Positions 16,661 to 23,471 of a stretch of 64,000 nucleotides of DNA are shown in pieces; position 1 is the stretch's first letter; each line of letters starts with the position of its first letter. Position numbers and translations under genes: made by a program. Where the stretch lies: assembly GCF_030816895.1 (NCBI RefSeq), contig NZ_JAUSYL010000001.1:930001-994000 (forward strand), given 5' to 3'. This DNA is from Clavibacter sp. B3I6. Lineage in GTDB: Bacteria; Actinomycetota; Actinomycetes; Actinomycetales; Microbacteriaceae. The notes under the pieces were generated by a model. The model ran no database searches. It was not told the DNA's origin and saw nothing but the letters and a program-made list of their open reading frames with translations.

Positions 16661-18388
16661 TCACATCAGCGCCGCCGCCCGGCCGCCCGCCGACGCGAGG
16701 ACCTCCTGGATCCGCCCCCGGCACGTGCCGCAGCCGGTGCCCGCGCGCGTGCACGCGCCGATCTCCTCGACCGTCCCGGCGCCGCCCGCGGCGGCCTCCG
16801 CGATGGTCCCCGCCGTGACGCCGTTGCACCAGCAGACGGTCGCGTCGGGCGCGAGCGGATCGCCGGCCGGCAGGGCCCCGGCGTCGGCGGCGTCGAGGCG
16901 GAGGAGCACGGACCGGTCAGCGGGGAGCTCGCCGCGGCGCTCGAAGAGGAGGGTGAGCTCGGCGCCCGCGCGGGGCATGCCGACGGAGACGAAGCCCACG
17001 AGGATCCCGTCGCGCGTCACGGTCTTGACGTAGGCGCCGCGTGCCGGGTCGGTCCACACGGCCACCTCGCGCGGGGACGGCGCGTCCGCGTCGGGCGCCT
17101 CCGCCCCGCAGGACGCGGCATGCGCGCGACCGGGACGCCGGCGCCGCGCGGGCGGGTCGTCCCACGGCTCGGCGGCGACGTCGCCGCCCGCGACCACGTC
17201 GACCCCCTCGGCCTTGAGCATCACGACGGGAGGGCGACCGGTGTCGCCCGGGAGGGCGGGGGTCGGGGCCGCCGCGCTCGTGCGCCCGCCCGCCGATCCC
17301 GCCGCCCGTCCGGACGCCGCCTCCGCCTCGGCGGCCAGCAGCCCGGCGAGCGCGTCGGCCTGCCGCCAGCCCGGCCCGATGAGGCCGGACGGCCCGCCCG
17401 CGACCTGCCCGTCGGCCCGCGCGGATCCCGGTGCCGCGACGTGCGCGCAGTCCCCGATCGCGTGCACGGCCGGGTCGGTCCAGCTCCGGAGCTCCGCGTC
17501 CACGAGCACGCCGCGCCCCACGGCGAGTCCCGCGGCGGTGGCGAGCTCGTCGCGCGCCGTGACGCCGCAGGACAGCACGAGGAGGTCGCCGTCGATCCGC
17601 CCGCCGTCGGCCAGCAGGAGCGCCTGGAAGCGCTCGTCGTCGGTCCCGCGGTCGTGCAGCAGCACGCCCTCGGCCCGCGCGTGCGCCGCCACCGCCACGC
17701 CCGCCGCGTCGGCCGCGTGGCTGAGCGTCCGGCCGCCGCCGCGGTCGAGGTTCCGCGCCATCGGGACGTCGCCGTGGTGCACGGCCACGACGTCGGCGCC
17801 CTGCTCGGCCGCGGCGAGCGCGAGCTCCATGCCCAGCACCCCCGCGCCGAGCACGACGATGCGCCGCCCGGCCCTGACGGCGGCGAGCACGGCGCGCGCG
17901 TCCTTCAAGTCGCGGAGCGCGACGACGCCCGCGGGGAGCGGGTGCCGCCCGTGGTCGAGCGCGTCCGGATCCCGCGGGGCGTCGCCGCGGACGTGCCGGG
18001 ACGCGTCGAGCCCGTCCATCGGCGGCACGTGCGCGCGGGCGCCCGTGGCGAGGACGAGCCGGTCCCAGGGCAGGACCTCGCCGGTGTGCAGGGTCGCGGT
18101 CCGCTCTGCGCGGTCGACCCCGACCACCGCGCCGTGCCGGATCACTCGCACGCCCGCGGCCTCGGCGGCCGCCGTGTCGGCCACCTCGAGGCGCGCCCGG
18201 TCGGCGCGCCCCACGGCGTGCTCCGCGACGAGCACGCGGTTGTACGGGTCCTCGTCCTCGGCGCCTGCGACGACGACGCGGAGGATCCCCGCGCGCACCG
18301 CCGGCAGCAGCCCCTCGACCAGCCGCGCGGCGACGGGTCCGTGGCCGACGACCAGCACGCGCGTCGCGCCGCCGTCCCCGTCAGCCAC
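16661..18388 (-). CDS. nasB: Assimilatory nitrate reductase electron-transfer subunit, NasB-like
   Basis: A 575-residue flavoprotein. An FAD-binding Rossmann fold at the N-terminus (RVLVVGHGPVAARLVEGLL) and an NAD-binding motif (IVVLGAGVLGMELALAAAEQ) are followed by GVLVDAELRSWTDPAVHAIGDCA, the second FAD motif. The C-terminal 60 residues hold a BFD-like [2Fe-2S] site, CWCNGV and later CTRAGTGCGTC. This is the layout of NasB, which passes NAD(P)H electrons to the molybdenum subunit. It starts at a GTG overlapping the end of nasC by 8 bases. An Arg/Ala-rich insert near residue 440 is unusual. Confidence 0.87.
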   Translation of the reverse strand: MADGDGGATRVLVVGHGPVAARLVEGLLPAVRAGILRVVVAGAEDEDPYNRVLVAEHAVGRADRARLEVADTAAAEAAGVRVIRHGAVVGVDRAERTATLHTGEVLPWDRLVLATGARAHVPPMDGLDASRHVRGDAPRDPDALDHGRHPLPAGVVALRDLKDARAVLAAVRAGRRIVVLGAGVLGMELALAAAEQGADVVAVHHGDVPMARNLDRGGGRTLSHAADAAGVAVAAHARAEGVLLHDRGTDDERFQALLLADGGRIDGDLLVLSCGVTARDELATAAGLAVGRGVLVDAELRSWTDPAVHAIGDCAHVAAPGSARADGQVAGGPSGLIGPGWRQADALAGLLAAEAEAASGRAAGSAGGRTSAAAPTPALPGDTGRPPVVMLKAEGVDVVAGGDVAAEPWDDPPARRRRPGRAHAASCGAEAPDADAPSPREVAVWTDPARGAYVKTVTRDGILVGFVSVGMPRAGAELTLLFERRGELPADRSVLLRLDAADAGALPAGDPLAPDATVCWCNGVTAGTIAEAAAGGAGTVEEIGACTRAGTGCGTCRGRIQEVLASAGGRAAALM

Positions 18389-20534
18389 GCGCCGCCTCCT
18401 CGGCCGTCGCGAGGGCGCGGACGGTCACGGGCGTGCGCTTGAACTCGGGCATGGCGGAGACGGGGTCGACGGCCGCGGCCGTGAGCAGGTTCGCGCACTC
18501 GGATCCCGCGTAGTGGAAGGGCAGGAACACCGTGTCGTGCCGGATCCCCGCCGTCACCTCCGCGACCGCCCGCACCTCCCCGCGCGCGTTGGCCACCGCG
18601 ACCGGCGCGCCGTGCACGATCCCCAGCCGCACGGCCGCCGACGGGTGGATCTGCAGCCGCGCCACGGGCTGCGCGCCCTGCAGCTCCGGCACCCGCCGCG
18701 TCTGCGCGCCCGACTGGTAGTGCTCGAGCAGCCGTCCGGTGACGAGCGTGAGCGCGCCGCCGACGGGCGCGGGATCCCCCGCCGTCACGTCCCGCGGCGT
18801 CACCGCGACGAGCCGCGCGCGGCCGTCCGGGTGCGCGAACCGGTCGGCGAAGAGGCGGGGCGTGCCCGTGGATCCGACGGGGTACGGCCAGAAGGCCTCC
18901 ACCGCGTCGTCGTCGAGGAGCGCATGGCTGAGGCCGGAGTAGTCGGCGATGCCGCCCGCGGAGGCGCGCGCGAGCTCGTCGAACACGACGGCGGGGTCGG
19001 TCGGCCAGGTTGAGGGGGCGTGGAGCCTGCGGGCCAGCTCGGCCAGCACCTCGAGCTCGCCGCGCACCTCCGGCGGCGGGGCGACGGCGCGACGCCGGCG
19101 GATCACGCGGCCCTCGAGCGAGGTCGTCGTGCCCTCCTCCTCGGCCCACTGCGTGACGGGCAGCACCACGTCGGCGAGCGCGGCGGTCTCCGAGAGCACG
19201 AGGTCGCACACGACGAGCAGGTCGAGGCGCGCGAGGCCGCGCCGCACGGCGGTCACGTCGGGCGCGGAGACGACCACGTTCGAGCCGTGGACGAGGAGGC
19301 AGCGGATCCCTCCCGGCTCCCCCAGCTCGCCGAGGAGCTCCACCGCGGGGACGCCCGGCCCGGGGATCGCCTCGGGCTCCACGCCCCACACCGCGGCGAC
19401 GTGCGCGCGGGCGACCGGGTCGCCGATGCGCCGGTAGCCGGGCAGCTGGTCGCACTTCTGCCCGTGCTCGCGCCCGCCCTGCCCGTTGCCCTGGCCGGTG
19501 AGGGTGCCGTAGCCGGATCCGCGCCGGCCCGGCAGCCCGAGCAGGAGCGCGAGGTCGATCGCGGCGGTCGCGGTGTCGGTGCCGTCGACGTGCTGCTCGA
19601 CGCCGCGGCCCGTGAGGATGAAGGTGCCGCGCCCGTCCGCGAGCCGCCGGGCGACCCGGCGCAGCTCCGCGACCGGCACGCCCGTCACGGACTGCACGCG
19701 CTCGGGCCACCAGGCGTTGGCGCTCCGGCGGACGGCGTCGACGCCCGTGGTCCTTGCCGCGACGTAGGCGTCGTCGGCGAGGCCCTCCGCGAGCACGACG
19801 TGGATGAGCCCGAGCAGCAGCACGAGGTCGGTCCCGGGCGCGGGCTGCAGGTGGATCCCCTGGCCGTCGTCCGCGAGGTGCGCGGTGGCCGAGCGGCGCG
19901 GATCCACCACCACGAGCCCGCCCGCGGCCCGCGCGCCGCCGAGGTGGCCGATGAAGGGCGGCATGGTGGCGGCGACGTTCGAGCCGAGCAGCAGGATCGT
20001 GGATGCGCCGTCGAGGTCCGCCACCGGGAACGGCAGGCCGCGGTCGACGCCGAAGGCGCGGTTGCCGGCGGCCGCCGCGGACGACATGCAGAACCGGCCG
20101 TTGTAGTCGATGCGCGAGGTGCCGAGCGCGATCCGGGCGAACTTGCCGAGCTGGTACGCCTTCTCGTTGGTGAGGCCGCCGCCGCCGAAGACGCCCACGG
20201 AGTCCGCGCCGAAGCGCGCGCGGCTGTCGCGGAGCCGGTCGGCGACGAGGTCGAGCGCGTCGTCCCAGGTCGCGCGGACGAGCTCGCCGGACGCGTCCCG
20301 CACGAGCGGGTGCGTGAGCCGCCCTGCCGCCGTGAGCACCTCGGCGCTGGTCCAGCCCTTGCGGCAGAGGCCGCCGCGGTTCGTGGGGAAGTCGCGGCCG
20401 GCGATCGCGATCGGCGGGTCGGCGGGCGCCGCGGCGGCCCCCGTGGGCGTCATGGTCATGGCGCACTGCAGCGCGCAGTACGGGCAATGCCCCCGGGTGC
20501 CCGCGCCCGCGCCCTGCTCGGCGACCGCCGGCAT
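18381..20534 (-). CDS. nasC: Assimilatory nitrate reductase catalytic subunit (molybdopterin oxidoreductase)
   Basis: A 717-residue cytoplasmic enzyme of the DMSO-reductase family that reduces nitrate to nitrite. Cys17, Cys20, Cys24 and Cys57 (CPYCALQC and GGLCRKG) bind a [4Fe-4S] cluster. YNGRFCMSSA contains the cysteine expected to ligate molybdenum. GQGNGQGGREHGQKCDQLPG is typical of NasA/NasC/NarB, and there is no Tat signal. The ATG shares one base with the stop of narK. Order narK-nasC-nasB and the nearby nirB support nitrate rather than formate as substrate. Confidence 0.92.
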   Translation of the reverse strand: MPAVAEQGAGAGTRGHCPYCALQCAMTMTPTGAAAAPADPPIAIAGRDFPTNRGGLCRKGWTSAEVLTAAGRLTHPLVRDASGELVRATWDDALDLVADRLRDSRARFGADSVGVFGGGGLTNEKAYQLGKFARIALGTSRIDYNGRFCMSSAAAAGNRAFGVDRGLPFPVADLDGASTILLLGSNVAATMPPFIGHLGGARAAGGLVVVDPRRSATAHLADDGQGIHLQPAPGTDLVLLLGLIHVVLAEGLADDAYVAARTTGVDAVRRSANAWWPERVQSVTGVPVAELRRVARRLADGRGTFILTGRGVEQHVDGTDTATAAIDLALLLGLPGRRGSGYGTLTGQGNGQGGREHGQKCDQLPGYRRIGDPVARAHVAAVWGVEPEAIPGPGVPAVELLGELGEPGGIRCLLVHGSNVVVSAPDVTAVRRGLARLDLLVVCDLVLSETAALADVVLPVTQWAEEEGTTTSLEGRVIRRRRAVAPPPEVRGELEVLAELARRLHAPSTWPTDPAVVFDELARASAGGIADYSGLSHALLDDDAVEAFWPYPVGSTGTPRLFADRFAHPDGRARLVAVTPRDVTAGDPAPVGGALTLVTGRLLEHYQSGAQTRRVPELQGAQPVARLQIHPSAAVRLGIVHGAPVAVANARGEVRAVAEVTAGIRHDTVFLPFHYAGSECANLLTAAAVDPVSAMPEFKRTPVTVRALATAEEAARG

Positions 20535-22036
20535 CAGACGCGCGCGCCGGCGTCGGTCCCGCGGCGGATCCCGCCCGCCCGCAGGTAGACGAACCCGGTC
20601 ACCGCGAGCATCACCGCGTACGCGACGACGAAGCCGCCGAGGCCGGTCGTGTAGCCGCCGGTCTCGGTCTTCGAGAGGCTGAGTACCTGCGGGATGATGA
20701 AGCCGCCGTACGCGCCGAGCCCGGAGATGAGCCCGAGCGCCGCCGCGGTCTTCCGCTGCGTGCCCACGTCGCCCGAGCCGCGGCCGGCGCGCGCCGTGCC
20801 CGAGCGCAGGGCGAAGACCGCCGGGATCATGCGGTAGGTCGCGCCGTTGCCCATGCCGCTCGCCGTGAAGAGCACGAGGAACAGCGCGAGGAAGAGCGGG
20901 AAGCTGCCGAGCGGCAGGGTGGCGATCACCGCGACCACGGCGAGGCCCATCACGACGAACGCGCCCATGGTGACGGCAGCGCCGCCGTGCCGGTCCGCGA
21001 GGCGGCCGCCGAGGGGCCGGGCGATCGATCCCATCAGCGAGCCGAGGAACGCGAGCGACAGCGTGGCCGAGCCGACGGCGAACGTCGAGAGCTCCGGGAA
21101 CTCGTCCGAGATGAGCTTCGGGAAGACGCCCGCGAAGCCGATGAACGAGCCGAACGTGCCGACGTAGAGGAACGCGAGGATCCACAGGTGCGGCTCCCGG
21201 AGGGCCGCGAGCGACGCCGTGAGGTCCGCCTTCGCGTGCGACAGGTTGTCCATCCGCCGCCACGCGCCGAACGCCGCGACGAGGATGAGCGGCACCCAGA
21301 CCCAGCCGGCGAGCGGCAGGTCGAGCGTCGCCGCCGCGCCCACCGTGATCACGAGCGGCACGACGAGCTGCGCCACCGACGCCCCGAGGTTGCCGCCCGC
21401 GGCGTTGAGCCCGAGCGCCCAGCCCTTGCGGCTCTGCGGGTAGAAGTAGGTGATGTTCGACATGGAGCTCGCGAAGTTGCCGCCGCCGAGGCCCGCGAGC
21501 GCCGCGACGAGGAGCAGCACGCCGAACGGCGTCTCCGGGTTCCCGACGCACAGGGCGAGCGCGATCGTCGGGATGAGGAGCAGGAGCGCCGAGACCACCG
21601 TCCAGTTGCGGCCGCCGAAGCGCGGGACCATGAACGTGTAGGGGAAGCGGAGCGTCGCGCCCACGAGGCTCGGCATCGAGATGAGCCAGAACACCTCGCC
21701 CGTGGACAGATCGAAGCCGGCGGCGGGGAGCTGCACCACCACGATCGACCACAGCTGCCAGACGACGAAGCCGAGGAACTCGGCGAGGATCGACCAGCGG
21801 AGGTTCCGGCCCGCGATGCGCGCGCCGCCGCCCTCCCACTGGCGGGCGTCCTCCGGGTCCCAGCCGTCGATCACGGAGCCGTCACGGAAGGTGAGGCCGG
21901 GGGCGGACGCACCGTGCGCGTCGACGGTGCGGGCCCCGGGCGCGGGGGCGCTGGGCGCGTCGACGGCGGGCGGCGCGGTCGGGCGCTCGGGAGCGGGGGC
22001 GGTGCGCCCGGTCGCGGGCGGGAGGAGTTCGGTCAT
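20534..22036 (-). CDS. narK: Nitrate/nitrite MFS transporter, NarK-type
   Basis: A 500-residue, 12-segment transporter. Its signature GGGNFASSMSNITYFYPQ, followed by KGWALGLNAAGGNLG, is that of nitrate/nitrite porters. The first 55 residues are a Pro/Ala-rich cytoplasmic leader, followed by GWDPEDARQWEGGGARIAGRN as in actinobacterial NarK proteins. RBS AGGAGA lies 6 nt before the ATG. A 105-bp gap with a hairpin separates it from the NirD-CbiX gene upstream, and no GAAAC-type box is visible in that gap, so it is probably co-transcribed from the upstream promoter. Confidence 0.93.
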   Translation of the reverse strand: MTELLPPATGRTAPAPERPTAPPAVDAPSAPAPGARTVDAHGASAPGLTFRDGSVIDGWDPEDARQWEGGGARIAGRNLRWSILAEFLGFVVWQLWSIVVVQLPAAGFDLSTGEVFWLISMPSLVGATLRFPYTFMVPRFGGRNWTVVSALLLLIPTIALALCVGNPETPFGVLLLVAALAGLGGGNFASSMSNITYFYPQSRKGWALGLNAAGGNLGASVAQLVVPLVITVGAAATLDLPLAGWVWVPLILVAAFGAWRRMDNLSHAKADLTASLAALREPHLWILAFLYVGTFGSFIGFAGVFPKLISDEFPELSTFAVGSATLSLAFLGSLMGSIARPLGGRLADRHGGAAVTMGAFVVMGLAVVAVIATLPLGSFPLFLALFLVLFTASGMGNGATYRMIPAVFALRSGTARAGRGSGDVGTQRKTAAALGLISGLGAYGGFIIPQVLSLSKTETGGYTTGLGGFVVAYAVMLAVTGFVYLRAGGIRRGTDAGARV

Positions 22037-22080
22037 GGCGGGTCTCCTGGTGGGTGAGGTGCGGTGCAGTCGGGGGGCCG

Positions 22081-22106
22081 CGGGCGCGGCGGGAGGGCCG
22101 CGCCCG
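22081..22106 (-). terminator. Intra-operon hairpin between nirD-cbiX and narK
   Basis: Perfect 10-bp GC arms (22081-22090, 22097-22106) and a 6-nt loop, 36 nt after the NirD-CbiX stop. It may partly terminate or protect the upstream message so that narK-nasC-nasB are expressed at a different level. Confidence 0.45.
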
Positions 22107-22141
22107 GGATGCGGGCGCGGAGGTGGCGGGCCGGGCGCGGG

Positions 22142-23218
22142 TCAGCGCACGGGCACGGCCGCCGAGGCGTGCAGCTCGACGACGATGTCGACGAGCTCGG
22201 AGGGCGGCGCCTCGCCGTCGACGAGGAGCGGGGCGCTCGTGGCGTCCCCTCCCGCGCGCTCGGCGAGGGTGGCGAAGTAGCCGGGGGCGAGGAGGTAGGT
22301 GGCGACGACGACGCGGGATCCGGGGTGGGCCTCCCGCTCGGCGCGGACGGCGGCGGGCACGCGCGGCCGGGCGGCGGAGATGAACGACGTGACGACCTCG
22401 CGGCCGAGCTCCGCCTGCAGCAGGGCGCCCACCGCGTGGCAGTCGGCGACGGCGCCGGCGTCGCTGGATCCGGCGGCCGCGAGCACGACGCGGTCGCCGT
22501 CCCGGAGGCCGGCCTCGCGGAGGCGGCGGGCGAGGACGACGGCGAGGCGCGGATCCGGCCCGAGCGCCCCCGTGACCCGCACCTCGCGGGGCGCGGCGTC
22601 CGCGGCGGCCTCGGCGAGGTCGACGTGCACGTGGTAGCCGGCGCTCAGGAGGAGCGGCACGACGACCACCGCGCGGTCCGGGTCGTCGAGGCCGTCCATG
22701 GCGGCGGGCACGTCGGGCTGCTGCACGTCCACGTGCGCGTCCGCGACGCGGAGGTCGGGCCGGGCCTCCCGCACGGCCTGCACGAGGGCGGCGACGGCCC
22801 GGCGGCCGGCGGGATCCGAGGTGCCGTGCGACGCCGCGACGAGCGCCGCCGGGCGGGCCACCTCCACCACGCCGTCGCGCACGCGGCTCCGCCACACCGG
22901 CAGGCGCAGCGACGGCGTCGTGAGGCACTCCCCCGTGTCGAGGTCGAAGACGTCCTTGTGCAGCGGCGAGGCGATGGTGGTGCGGCCGCCGCGCGATCCG
23001 ACGATGCCGCGGGCCATGACGAAGGCGCCGGTGGCGGGATCCGCGTGGCCGACGGCCCGCACGCTGTCGTCGGGCAGGCGGAGGAGCGCGACCTGCTCCC
23101 CGCCGACGAGCGCGGCCTCGCCCCACAGCGGCTCCAGCTGGTCGAGCCGGCACACGGCGAGCCAGGGGCCCGTCGACGTCGTGCCGGGCGCGGACGCGGC
23201 GACCTCGGTCATGGTCAT
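22142..23218 (-). CDS. Fusion of nitrite reductase small subunit (NirD) with sirohydrochlorin chelatase (CbiX/SirB)
   Basis: A 358-residue two-domain protein. Residues 1-122 have the NirD Rieske-like fold (WLAVCRLDQLEPLWGEAAL ... SPLHKDVFDLDTGECL), which supports NirB; the cluster-binding Cys/His pairs of true Rieske proteins are absent, as usual for NirD. Residues 125-358 are a CbiX-type chelatase: AALVAASHGTSDPAGRRA carries the metal-binding His, with a second at SAGYHVHVDL. It would put iron into sirohydrochlorin to make the siroheme that NirB uses. RBS GAGGAG supports the ATG at 23218; a second ATG lies two codons later. Confidence 0.87.
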   Translation of the reverse strand: MTMTEVAASAPGTTSTGPWLAVCRLDQLEPLWGEAALVGGEQVALLRLPDDSVRAVGHADPATGAFVMARGIVGSRGGRTTIASPLHKDVFDLDTGECLTTPSLRLPVWRSRVRDGVVEVARPAALVAASHGTSDPAGRRAVAALVQAVREARPDLRVADAHVDVQQPDVPAAMDGLDDPDRAVVVVPLLLSAGYHVHVDLAEAAADAAPREVRVTGALGPDPRLAVVLARRLREAGLRDGDRVVLAAAGSSDAGAVADCHAVGALLQAELGREVVTSFISAARPRVPAAVRAEREAHPGSRVVVATYLLAPGYFATLAERAGGDATSAPLLVDGEAPPSELVDIVVELHASAAVPVR

Positions 23219-23297
23219 GCGGTCTCCTCGCGGTCGGATGCGGGGTGGAGCGGCGGATGGTGCGGCCGTCCCGGGATCCGGGCGGCTCGTGTCGGCC

Positions 23298-23351
23298 ACG
23301 CTAGGGAGGCGGTGTTTCCGTCTCCGACCGCCGCCGTGACGGCGGCGTAAC
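23298..23351 (-). promoter_or_regulatory. GlnR-like promoter of the nirD-cbiX/narK/nasC/nasB operon
   Basis: On the minus strand: GTTAC (23351-23347), n6, GTCAC (23340-23336), n6, GGTCG, n6, GAAAC (23318-23314), then exactly 10 bases and TAGCGT (23303-23298) as -10 element. The 11-bp period and GAAAC-n10-(-10) spacing are the same as at nirB and mobA. Confidence 0.62.
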
Positions 23352-23400
23352 GAAGACCTCTCGGCTGTGCGGGATCGGCGTGAGGCGCGCGTCACACGGC

Positions 23401-23443
23401 GTGACACGGGGGCAACGACGCCGAAACGGGCCGTGCCTACCGT
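23401..23443 (+). promoter_or_regulatory. GlnR-like promoter of the nirB-cobA-nnaR operon
   Basis: GTGAC (23401-23405), n6, GCAAC (23412-23416), n6, GAAAC (23423-23427), ten bases, TACCGT (23438-23443). A GTCAC lies 10 bp further upstream (23391-23395). Transcription would start near 23450 and give a leader of about 22 nt carrying the nirB ribosome binding site. Confidence 0.65.
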
Positions 23444-23471
23444 GGGAGGACACCCGAGGAGGAGGCCAGCC

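Noticed and set aside
18381..20534. Formate dehydrogenase
   Set aside because: The molybdenum ligand region has Cys and the GQGNGQGGREHGQK motif of nitrate reductases, and the genes around it are nitrate/nitrite genes.
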